A DNA stretch of 6,501 nucleotides. Source: Niastella sp. Its GTDB lineage: Bacteria; Bacteroidota; Bacteroidia; Chitinophagales; Chitinophagaceae. Shown here piece by piece: positions 1 to 6,501 of this stretch. The stretch's first letter is position 1, and each line of letters opens with the position of its first letter. Position numbers and translations under genes: made by a program. Location of the stretch: the NCBI GenBank assembly GCA_021154515.1, contig JAJKIL010000022.1:1-6501 (forward strand), written 5' to 3'. The notes beneath the pieces were generated by a model. That model ran no database searches, was not told the DNA's origin, and saw nothing but the letters and a program-made list of their open reading frames with translations.

Positions 1-191
1 ACAATATTTACCTGGGTGCCATGTGATACATATAATTTATCGGAACCTGGTTGAATGGCCAGGTAATCCCAGCCGCCTGTTCCTGACAAATGAAAAGTAG
101 TGAGTAAATGTATCTCAGTAGCAGGCTGGGCCTTACAGGAGATAGCTGCAATTAATAACAGCATATATATTAACCCTGGTTGCTTTTTCAT
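1..191 (-). CDS. YncE-like beta-propeller protein, N-terminal part (cut by window edge)
   Basis: The first 63 codons of an exported protein are visible; the rest lies beyond base 1. The ATG at 191-189 opens a signal sequence: MKK, then a hydrophobic stretch (about residues 7-18), then Cys19 in the context AAISCKAQ. This may be a lipobox (Ser at -1, Ala at -3, not the usual Leu); signal peptidase I cleavage after CKA is the alternative. The mature start contains GGWDYLAIQPGSDKLYVSHG, which resembles the first blade of YncE/YVTN-family beta-propellers of Bacteroidota. Those proteins are extracytoplasmic repeat proteins with mostly unknown ligands, so no function is assigned. The start lies 9 bases after the RND pump stop codon, which suggests cotranscription and perhaps a link to the exporter. 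The 9-base gap is all A/T with no Shine-Dalgarno. The family call rests on a short segment, from remembered family sequence; the open frame and signal sequence are seen directly. Confidence 0.72.
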   Translation of the reverse strand, partial: MKKQPGLIYMLLLIAAISCKAQPATEIHLLTTFHLSGTGGWDYLAIQPGSDKLYVSHGTQVNI

Positions 192-200
192 ATTATATAT

Positions 201-3200
201 TTATGGGGTGGTAGTTTTATTTTTATAGATCATTCGAATACCTGTTGGTAATACGATCAGCAACAGCGGCAGCGCCATTACAAAACCGCCAATTACCGCT
301 ATGGCCAACGGCTGGTGCAATTGAGCACCCGTACCAATACCTAATGCCAACGGCATGAGTGCAATGATGGCGCCTAATGCCGTCATTAACTTGGGACGCA
401 GCCGCGTTGAAATGGAATAGATAATGGCTTCATCGGTTCCTTTTTCATGCAGCGATTCCCGAAACTGCAAAAAGGTAAACACCGAATTTTCGCCAATGAT
501 ACCGGTGATCATTATAAGCCCGGTGTAACTGCCTACATTTAACGGCGTACCGGTAAGGAACAGCGCCAGGTAACTGCCTGAAATGCCCAACACGGCAATC
601 CCTAAAATAAGCAAGGCAATACTAAAACTTCTGTATAAAAACAGGATAACAGCAAACACCAGCAGACTGGCCGTTATTAAGATCATCAGCAGTTCTTTGA
701 ACGATTGTTGCTGATCGGCATAAGCGCCCCCATATTGAATGCTGTAAGATTGTGGTAAATGAATGTCAGTGGCCAGCTTTTGTTGTATATCCTTCATCAC
801 ACTGCCCAGGTCGCGGTTTTCGAGGCGGGCAGTAATTACTCCCATCGATTGTAAATTCTCCCGTTGTATTTCGGCATCACCGCCGTTTACGGTAACACTG
901 GCCAGTGTGGTTATGGGTTTTAACCGGCCATCGGGTAAAAATATTTTCAGGTCGTTTATGGCGTTTACACTCATTTTCCGATTACCGGGATATACCAACC
1001 GGATGGGAACGTACTGCTGCTTCTCAAATAAATTCCCTGCAATATTGCCTTCCAGTGAAGTCTGCAACTGGTATTGGAAATTAGCCGGGGTTATTCCAAA
1101 CTGCGCCAGCTTTGCATAATCGGGCTGTACGCTTATTGAAGGACCGGCAATAACAACGCCATTGAAGACATCGGCCGTACCCGGCACATTTGATACTACC
1201 TCAGCCACCTGTTTACTTAACTGCTGTAATGTTTTTTGATTATCACCGAATACTTTTATTTCTACGGGCTGAACAGATGTCATCAGATCGCCCAGCATAT
1301 CACCGATCACCTGTCCGAAATCAACCCGTAAGGCGGGTTGCGAACTTTCTATTTGTTGGCGAATGTCTGCGATCACCTCATCGGTATTTTTCTTCCTGTT
1401 CTTTTTAAGTTGAATGAGGTAATCGCCGCTGTTGGGTTCGGTAATAAAAAAACCCATTTGCGTGCCCGTTCTTCTTGAATAAGCCTGCACTTCCGGTATG
1501 GCTTTTAGTATCTTTTCTACCTGTCGCAATTCACGATCCGTTTCTTCCAGGGAAGTACCGGGCGGTGAATTGTAATCCAGCACTATGCTGCCTTCGTCCA
1601 TCTCGGGTAAAAACCCGGTTTCCAGGCGCGGCACCAGCAAGGCTATTAAAACCGCTAATGCCACCACAAAGGCGATGCTGATATACGGACGTTTAATAAA
1701 AAAAGATACCCAGTTTTGCGAACGCACATTATGAGCCGCCGCCTGCTGTCCCGATCGTGGCTTGTTCCTGGTAAGCAACAGGTAAACGACAGGCAATCCA
1801 ATCCAGGTAACAAAAAAGGAACACACCAGGGTTATGATCATGGTATTGGTCATAACACTGAAATAAGCGCCGGCCACACCGGTCATTAATAAAAAGGGAA
1901 TGAAAATAACTATGGTGCTTATAGACGATCCCAGCATGGCGGGAAACAGGTAGTGAATGGCCTTTTGCACCAGGGTGGTACTGGGTTCTTCCGGATGTTC
2001 TTCATGAGTTCGGTGGATCTGTTCTACCACTACAATGGCATCGTCAATTATCAATCCAATGGCAGCGGCTATAGCGCCCAGCGTCATGATGTTAAAAGTG
2101 TACCCAACAGCATACAGCACAATCAACGTAAGCCCCAGCGTAATGGGGATGGTAAACAGCAAGGTAGCGCTTGCCTTCAGGGACCGCAAAAAGATAATTG
2201 CTACCACAATGGCCAGTAACAATCCTATCCACAAACTATCGGTTACACTTTTAATAGAGTCATTTACAAAATCGGCCTGGATGTAATAAGGAACAATACG
2301 AATATCGGGTGGTAATACTTTCTTTAGTTCAACGATCTTTTTCTCCATCGCTGTCGACAGTGTTACCAGGTTGGCGTTGGGTTGTTTTATTACCGCCACC
2401 AGAACGCCATCGCGGCCATTGGCATTGATCTTTACAAACTCTACGCCTTCGTTTATTTGCACCTCGGCAATATCTTTAATGGTAACAACGCGTTTGCCAT
2501 CGTTCTTTATTACAATTTGCTCCAGCTCATCTTTATTATGTACAGTTGCATCGGTTACGGTGAGATACAGAAAGTGATAGTCTGACAAATAACCGTTTGA
2601 TTTTATAAAGTTGGTTTGACCCAACGCCGTATTCACCATATCGGGCGTTACCGAAAAGGTGCCCATTTTTTGCACATTCAATTGAAGCCAGTATTCTTTT
2701 GTTTTACCGCCCGTTATTCTTATTTCCGATACGCCTGCTACCTGCGACAGGAACGGCTTCACCGTAAAATTGGCAATCTGTTTTAATTCAATGGGCGACC
2801 TGGTATTGCTTTCGAGAGAATAACCCATTACCGGCAGGATGGATGGGTTCATGCGGGCCACGCTTATCTGTACTTCTGGTGGTAACTGGTTTCTTATTTC
2901 AGCAATCTTTGATTCAATGCGCTGCTGACTGAGATCTACATTCGCATTCCAGTCCATGAATGCAGAGATTTCACAGCTTCCCCGGCTGGTGGTGCTTCGT
3001 ATCAATTGCAGATCTGGCACCTGCTTGATAGCCGCTTCCAATGGTTTGGTTACGGTAACCATCATTTTATCTACCGGCTGTAAACCGGCATCGGCTATTA
3101 CCTTTATTTTTGGAAAAGTAATTTCAGGGAAAAGCGAGGTTTGCAATTTCGTATATACAAAAATGCCGCCGCCTAATGTCAGCACCAGTAAAACGGTCAA

Positions 3201-3233
3201 CGGGTTTTTATATGCGAGAAAGAAGTTGTTCAC
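201..3233 (-). CDS. RND-family efflux pump, inner-membrane permease subunit
   Basis: A full-length 1010-residue proton-driven RND permease, the inner-membrane engine of the exporter encoded here. The layout is classical: TM1 (about 10-28), a large periplasmic loop (about 30-330), TM2-TM6 (about 334-488), TM7 (about 516-534), a second periplasmic loop (about 535-845), and TM8-TM12 (about 846-1000). The porter sequence LETGFLPEMDEGSI (537-550) and the segment ending in EIKVFG (658-663) resemble the CzcA/CusA branch. TM4 instead carries the Asp pair D397-D398 (GLIIDDAIVVVE) typical of AcrB-type pumps. TM10 has E915 where AcrB has Lys940, and TM11 has RLRPKLMT with K948, as in CusA. It is slightly shorter than usual (about 1020-1050). 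The start is GTG, 10 bases after the adaptor stop; it places TM1 at the normal distance from the N-terminus, and the next Met is residue 57. There is no Shine-Dalgarno, so coupled translation is plausible. The family is certain; the substrate is unknown. Confidence 0.96.
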   Translation of the reverse strand: MNNFFLAYKNPLTVLLVLTLGGGIFVYTKLQTSLFPEITFPKIKVIADAGLQPVDKMMVTVTKPLEAAIKQVPDLQLIRSTTSRGSCEISAFMDWNANVDLSQQRIESKIAEIRNQLPPEVQISVARMNPSILPVMGYSLESNTRSPIELKQIANFTVKPFLSQVAGVSEIRITGGKTKEYWLQLNVQKMGTFSVTPDMVNTALGQTNFIKSNGYLSDYHFLYLTVTDATVHNKDELEQIVIKNDGKRVVTIKDIAEVQINEGVEFVKINANGRDGVLVAVIKQPNANLVTLSTAMEKKIVELKKVLPPDIRIVPYYIQADFVNDSIKSVTDSLWIGLLLAIVVAIIFLRSLKASATLLFTIPITLGLTLIVLYAVGYTFNIMTLGAIAAAIGLIIDDAIVVVEQIHRTHEEHPEEPSTTLVQKAIHYLFPAMLGSSISTIVIFIPFLLMTGVAGAYFSVMTNTMIITLVCSFFVTWIGLPVVYLLLTRNKPRSGQQAAAHNVRSQNWVSFFIKRPYISIAFVVALAVLIALLVPRLETGFLPEMDEGSIVLDYNSPPGTSLEETDRELRQVEKILKAIPEVQAYSRRTGTQMGFFITEPNSGDYLIQLKKNRKKNTDEVIADIRQQIESSQPALRVDFGQVIGDMLGDLMTSVQPVEIKVFGDNQKTLQQLSKQVAEVVSNVPGTADVFNGVVIAGPSISVQPDYAKLAQFGITPANFQYQLQTSLEGNIAGNLFEKQQYVPIRLVYPGNRKMSVNAINDLKIFLPDGRLKPITTLASVTVNGGDAEIQRENLQSMGVITARLENRDLGSVMKDIQQKLATDIHLPQSYSIQYGGAYADQQQSFKELLMILITASLLVFAVILFLYRSFSIALLILGIAVLGISGSYLALFLTGTPLNVGSYTGLIMITGIIGENSVFTFLQFRESLHEKGTDEAIIYSISTRLRPKLMTALGAIIALMPLALGIGTGAQLHQPLAIAVIGGFVMALPLLLIVLPTGIRMIYKNKTTTP

Positions 3234-3243
3234 CGGGTTGATT

Positions 3244-4155
3244 TTATTGCTTTACAATTTTAATGGTGGCGGTATCGGCCAAACCATAATTACCGGTTAG
3301 CACAAACTGATCGGCGCCTGAAAATGTTGGCGAAATAATTTCTACCTGGCCGTTGGTCTCCAATCCTTTTTTTACCTGCACCTTCACGGCAGCAGTATCG
3401 CCCGCTACTTTGATTACCCAGAATTCGGTTTGCGTTTCGTTGGCTAATACTGCCTGTCTGGGTAAGAACACCGCATTGGTTTTGGCGGTTTTTACAATAG
3501 TTACTTTGGCCACCAGGTTTACCGGCAATTGATCGGCAGGCACTTTTATATAAACATTTTGGGTTTGGGTGGCAGAGTCTACGATCGCAGTTACCGCTGT
3601 AATAGTTCCGGCCAGCTTTTGACCATCGGGCAGTTTTAACTGCACTTCTTTTTTTCCCAACACATAGGGTCGTAGTTCGTACGGCAGGTTCAATACGAAC
3701 ACAAAACTATTCACATCATTGATTACCGCCAGCTGCTCGCCATCCTGTACATAATCACCTACCTGGTGATTCACCTCTGTAATATGACCGGTTCTTGCAG
3801 CCCTGATGGTAATAAGCCCTGAGAATTTAAAGGTAGAATCAAGCGAATTGATGGTATTGCCAATACTTTGCGCCTCCTTTGTTTTTAGCACGAACAGCAC
3901 TTCCCCATTGCCGGCCGTTTTTCCAACCACCGCATTTACTGTAGTAAGATATCCGTTAGCACTTGCCTTTACAATGCTTTTTTGTAAAAAAGTGGAGGTG
4001 GCATTCATTTCAATGGTATCTGCCATAGGGCCTGTATGTGCAGACGTAACAGTTACGGGTGTAACCACGGACTGCTCCTCACTGCTATCGTCAGGAGCCG
4101 CATGCCCGCAGGACATTAAAACAATCACTATTATTATATATATTCCTGATCTCAT
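3244..4155 (-). CDS. RND efflux periplasmic adaptor (membrane fusion protein), short lipoprotein form
   Basis: A 303-residue adaptor that should bridge the RND pump and the TolC-like channel in the periplasm. The N-terminus has a hydrophobic stretch and a lipobox LMSC with Cys16, so it is probably a lipid-anchored lipoprotein. The first lipoyl half is at about 55-92 (ASANGYLTTVNAVVGKTAGN, then EVLFVLKT), the second at about 112-146 (IRAARTGHITEVNHQVGDYV). The beta-barrel domain follows (about 149-222), then the membrane-proximal domain (about 226-303) containing FLPRQAVL. Only about 18-20 residues connect the lipoyl halves, where many adaptors carry a long helical hairpin; this explains the short length (typical adaptors run about 350-400). 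An acidic cluster (PDDSSEE, 21-27) follows the lipidated Cys. The ATG at 4155 follows the tolC-like stop by 14 bases; an AGG four bases upstream of the ATG is a weak ribosome-binding candidate. The role comes from fold order and neighbours; residue boundaries are approximate. Confidence 0.92.
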   Translation of the reverse strand: MRSGIYIIIVIVLMSCGHAAPDDSSEEQSVVTPVTVTSAHTGPMADTIEMNATSTFLQKSIVKASANGYLTTVNAVVGKTAGNGEVLFVLKTKEAQSIGNTINSLDSTFKFSGLITIRAARTGHITEVNHQVGDYVQDGEQLAVINDVNSFVFVLNLPYELRPYVLGKKEVQLKLPDGQKLAGTITAVTAIVDSATQTQNVYIKVPADQLPVNLVAKVTIVKTAKTNAVFLPRQAVLANETQTEFWVIKVAGDTAAVKVQVKKGLETNGQVEIISPTFSGADQFVLTGNYGLADTATIKIVKQ

Positions 4156-4169
4156 AATGCCTGTTCGGA

Positions 4170-5453
4170 TTATCTGTTCCAGTAATTAATTTGGTTTATT
4201 ATTTTCAACCGGCTGATATAATTCTGCGTAACCAGGTTACGCGCATTGAAATAATTGGTAAGCGCCAGGATAAAATCTGTTACCCTGATATCCCCGGTAG
4301 CCAATAATTTTTCATTCACTTTTATGAGGGTATCGGTATAGCGTATCTGCTGGTTGATATTACTGATGAGCTTTTCGGTGTTGCGAAGCTGCTGCATTAA
4401 CTGAAACAATTGTTGTTGTCGCTGGTTTACAAAAAAATCCCGTTGCGCCTGCCGGGTTTGTTCGGCCAGGTTTAACTTCTGGTATTGTAATTTTCGTTGA
4501 TGGCCATCGTAAATAGGAACAGTGAGGGAAACGCCAAAACTGGTGCCCCAGTTTTTATAAGGCATATAGGCCAGCGATGAATTATAACCTGCATCGGCAA
4601 AGGAATTGATCTTTGGTTTGTAGTTCAGATCAACCAACGCCCGGTCGTTCCTTATTTTTAAACTATCCAGGACGTATTGCCGGTAAAAAGCGGAAGTAGC
4701 ATAGTCCGGTAAAGTATTCAGCGATAAATTCGGGTCTTCCAGTTGTTGGGGTGTAGTAGTATCCTGGATGCCTGCCAGGTAATTCAGCAACCCATAGTCA
4801 CTGGCAAACTGCATTTCCAGCTCAGCCGTAGTGAGCAACTGCTGTTGCCGCGTTACCGTAAATGATAGGTAATCGCTCTGTTTAAATACATTACCCTGCG
4901 TAAGCTTTTTTAGCAGGGTATCTTCGCGGGCCAGCAGGTCGTTTATTTCGCGATTGTACTGCAATTGCAGCCAGTCGCCAAAAGTATTCAGGTATTGATC
5001 GGTAACACTCTTTTTAATATCCTGTTCAGATAATTTGATATTGTTGGCCGCCGACTGCGACTGTATTTGAAAACCGGCGATTTGGGTATTTATGTTCCTG
5101 TTGCTTATAAATGCCTTGGTTACAGTAACCATGCCCGATACCTGGGTCTTGTTCGTGATGATCTCGTCGTACCCATAGCCATTAATAATGGGCGCATACA
5201 GGTTATTGCTGTTAGCGCTTACCTGGGGCCTTAAGTTGGCCCGTATCAATTGGCTGTCAAGGGAGAACGCTAATACCTGGTTTTGAAAATCTTTGATCAG
5301 GGGACTGTTTTTGACCGCAATATCCAGGTAATAAGAAAGGCCATTTTGTTGCGCCCGTGCTTTGGTCACAATCATTAAAGACAACAACAGAAATCCTGTC
5401 TGAAGTACGACTATCTTCCTCCAGGTGTTATACTTACCAAATTCGGCATTCAT
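4170..5453 (-). CDS. TolC-family outer-membrane efflux channel protein
   Basis: A 427-residue outer-membrane factor of the OEP/TolC type, expected to form a trimeric channel carrying substrate from the pump across the outer membrane. After a polar n-region, a hydrophobic signal segment (about 14-29) ends in KARA-Q, fitting signal peptidase I cleavage after Ala34. Two structural repeats are visible, each a beta-strand pair followed by long Gln/Asn-rich amphipathic helices. Repeat one spans about 40-225 (strand region near VSGMVTVTKAF, helices 130-225). Repeat two spans about 250-427 (strand FGVSLTVPIYDGHQRK, 306-321, then helices). The VPIYDGHQRK stretch is a hallmark of OEP family members. 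The start is well fixed: an in-frame TAA immediately precedes the ATG, so no longer product is possible. It is the first gene of the efflux cluster and precedes the adaptor by 14 bases. There is no clear Shine-Dalgarno. Confidence 0.94.
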   Translation of the reverse strand: MNAEFGKYNTWRKIVVLQTGFLLLSLMIVTKARAQQNGLSYYLDIAVKNSPLIKDFQNQVLAFSLDSQLIRANLRPQVSANSNNLYAPIINGYGYDEIITNKTQVSGMVTVTKAFISNRNINTQIAGFQIQSQSAANNIKLSEQDIKKSVTDQYLNTFGDWLQLQYNREINDLLAREDTLLKKLTQGNVFKQSDYLSFTVTRQQQLLTTAELEMQFASDYGLLNYLAGIQDTTTPQQLEDPNLSLNTLPDYATSAFYRQYVLDSLKIRNDRALVDLNYKPKINSFADAGYNSSLAYMPYKNWGTSFGVSLTVPIYDGHQRKLQYQKLNLAEQTRQAQRDFFVNQRQQQLFQLMQQLRNTEKLISNINQQIRYTDTLIKVNEKLLATGDIRVTDFILALTNYFNARNLVTQNYISRLKIINQINYWNR

Positions 5454-5476
5454 TTACCCGGTTTTATTCAACCTAT

Positions 5477-5484
5477 TAAAATTA
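5477..5484 (-). promoter_or_regulatory. Possible -7 box of a Bacteroidota-type promoter for the efflux operon
   Basis: On the minus strand this reads TAATTTTA, seven of eight matches to the Bacteroidota -7 consensus TAnnTTTG, ending 23 bases before the tolC-like ATG. I could not find a convincing -33 TTTG at the expected distance, and the region is AT-rich, so a chance match is quite possible. It is listed because it is the best candidate in the only sizeable gap ahead of the operon. Confidence 0.2.
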
Positions 5485-5520
5485 TATGCCTAATCTGGTA
5501 AAATTTTGAAGCCCATAAAG

Positions 5521-5589
5521 ATAAAGACCCCCTTCTTGCCTCTCCGCCAGCTGGCAGAGAAGGTGGTGGGGGCCTTTAGGTCTCTTTAT
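5521..5589 (-). terminator. Long imperfect palindrome, probable terminator of the receptor gene
   Basis: A nested inverted repeat is centred on the perfect 10-base palindrome GCCAGCTGGC (5546-5555). Outward there is one mismatched pair, then TCTC (5541-5544) pairing with GAGA (5557-5560). CC (5539-5540) can pair with GG (5562-5563) across a one-base bulge. CCCCC (5528-5532) can pair with GGGGG (5568-5572), and ATAAAGA (5521-5527) with TCTTTAT (5583-5589). On the minus strand the hairpin begins 22 bases after the receptor stop and its descending arm ends GGTCTTTAT followed by CTTTATG, U-rich but not a clean U-tract. This suits a terminator isolating the receptor from the efflux operon. It could equally be a copy of a dispersed intergenic palindromic element. 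The pairing is seen; the role is inferred. Confidence 0.5.
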
Positions 5590-5610
5590 ATTCCTTTTAA
5601 TTCTTCGCTT

Positions 5611-6501
5611 TTAAAGGTTGAGATCACCATCCTCCTCTTTGTGTTCATTCTTAAATTCCAGCTTTCCAAACTTCCAGGTGAAATTGATGCCAATGGAACG
5701 AAAAGGAATTTTGCGAATAGTGGTGGTAGTAAATCCTGGTCCGTTAATGTCAAGCTTTTGTTTTACATACTCGTTGAAAGGATTGGTGGCCGTTAACGCC
5801 AGGCTGCCTTTTTTATGCCAGATCAATTGGCGCAGCGCTATGCTGTATATAGTGAGCGAAGGATACCGGCCCTGTACCTCGTTGCGGGCTGAATTGAAAT
5901 TACCAAAGAACTCACCTGCCAACAGATTGGTAAACTGATAAGTCACATTCAAATTGGTGCGGTAGTTGAACGAAGTACGGCTTTGTCCAACATCGATTGC
6001 ATTGAATATTTTCCGGTGATAAAAGGATAAGTTCGTACGCAGGCTCAGTTTGTTGGTGAGATGTACATCAGAAAATACATTCAGGCCGGTATTATCTTCC
6101 GTGCCGATGTTCTCCCGGGTACTTACCGATACATTGTAATACGTTGAATCACCTACAACCAGCGAAGGATAATATTTTACATATGGCTGAATATCCTGCC
6201 GGTTGCGCCGGTAAAAACCGGTCAATATTACCGAACCCACATTGCCCATATTGCGACTATAACTTAGTTCAACCCGGTGGCCCAACTCCGGCAATAAATA
6301 AGGATTACCAGAGGTAATATTCTTGGGATCGCTTGTATTGATAAAAGGGTTCAGATCCCCATAATCAGGTCTTTCTATTCGTTTTGAATAGCTCAGTTTA
6401 ATTGTCTGGTCTTCTCCTATTTTCTTTGACAGGAATAACGAAGGCACCCAGGTATTATAACCCGGCTTTTTCACCTGTTGTTGTGCATTGGAATAATATG
6501 A
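5611..6501 (-). CDS. TonB-dependent outer-membrane receptor, C-terminal barrel part (cut by window edge)
   Basis: The last 296 residues of a beta-barrel receptor; the frame stays open to base 6501, so the GTG at 6474 is internal and not a start. The segment RIERPDYGDLNPF (visible residues 41-53), followed by SDPKNITSGNPYLLPE, matches the pattern of Bacteroidota OMP_b-brl_3 (PF14905) receptors, which usually begin with a carboxypeptidase-regulatory-like domain and a plug, both outside this window. Alternating beta-strands fill the rest, for example KLSLRTNLSFYHRK and GSLALTATNPF. The final strands (SIGINFTWKFGKLEF) are followed by a charged 13-residue tail, common in this group. Such proteins take up ligands through TonB or act as outer-membrane barrels of unknown ligand; none can be named here. 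It is separated from the efflux genes by 157 bases and a probable terminator, so it is likely a separate transcription unit. Confidence 0.88.
   Translation of the reverse strand, partial: SYYSNAQQQVKKPGYNTWVPSLFLSKKIGEDQTIKLSYSKRIERPDYGDLNPFINTSDPKNITSGNPYLLPELGHRVELSYSRNMGNVGSVILTGFYRRNRQDIQPYVKYYPSLVVGDSTYYNVSVSTRENIGTEDNTGLNVFSDVHLTNKLSLRTNLSFYHRKIFNAIDVGQSRTSFNYRTNLNVTYQFTNLLAGEFFGNFNSARNEVQGRYPSLTIYSIALRQLIWHKKGSLALTATNPFNEYVKQKLDINGPGFTTTTIRKIPFRSIGINFTWKFGKLEFKNEHKEEDGDLNL

Noticed and set aside
3047..3061. Perfect inverted repeat TGGTTAC-n-GTAACCA, also at 5117-5131, suggesting a shared operator site.
   Set aside because: Both copies fall inside genes and encode the same short peptide MVTVTK in the pump and the channel. 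Similar partial copies arise wherever Val-Thr-Val-Thr is encoded with GTA ACN codons, so codon use explains it.
5454..5610. A small RNA or riboswitch in the gap before the efflux operon.
   Set aside because: Apart from the palindrome and a weak -7-like box, I recognise no conserved riboswitch core or small-RNA structure here.
5611..5655. Receptor ends in a charged tail instead of the C-terminal aromatic residue expected of many outer-membrane barrels, hinting at a frameshift.
   Set aside because: A short charged tail after the last strand is usual in OMP_b-brl_3-type receptors, and the frame shows no disruption before the stop.
5506..5796. Open frame on the plus strand across the intergenic palindrome and the end of the receptor gene.
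   Set aside because: It overlaps the receptor coding frame and the palindrome, and its product has no recognisable features. It is a shadow frame.
6206..6223. Short hairpin GCCGGT-AAAA-ACCGGT-like sequence near 6206-6223.
   Set aside because: It lies within the receptor coding region and is short; no regulatory role can be supported.

Overview
The window looks like Bacteroidota DNA, most likely Chitinophagaceae or a close relative. Three things point this way: a receptor barrel with the OMP_b-brl_3 (PF14905) type of C-terminal sequence, starts without clear Shine-Dalgarno sequences, and AT-rich gaps between genes of moderate GC. The family placement is inference. All five genes lie on the minus strand, so transcription runs from high to low coordinates.

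Layout in transcription order: (1) 6501-5611, the C-terminal part of a TonB-dependent outer-membrane receptor, cut by the window edge. (2) 5610-5454, a 157-base gap with a long imperfect palindrome (about 5521-5589) that probably ends the receptor transcript, and a weak promoter-like box near 5477-5484. (3) 5453-4170, a TolC-family outer-membrane channel. (4) 4155-3244, a short lipoprotein-type periplasmic adaptor (membrane fusion protein). (5) 3233-201, a full-length RND inner-membrane pump. (6) 191-1, the first 63 codons of an exported protein resembling YncE-family beta-propellers, cut by the window edge.

Genes 3 to 6 are separated by only 14, 10 and 9 bases and are very probably one operon. 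Together the first three encode a complete tripartite efflux machine: pump in the inner membrane, adaptor in the periplasm, channel in the outer membrane. The substrate cannot be read from the sequence. The pump mixes features of the drug (HAE) and heavy-metal (HME) RND branches. The adaptor almost entirely lacks the alpha-helical hairpin that normally docks onto TolC. The link to a beta-propeller gene is the least explained part of the locus. I saw no RNA genes, mobile elements, CRISPR arrays or attachment sites.
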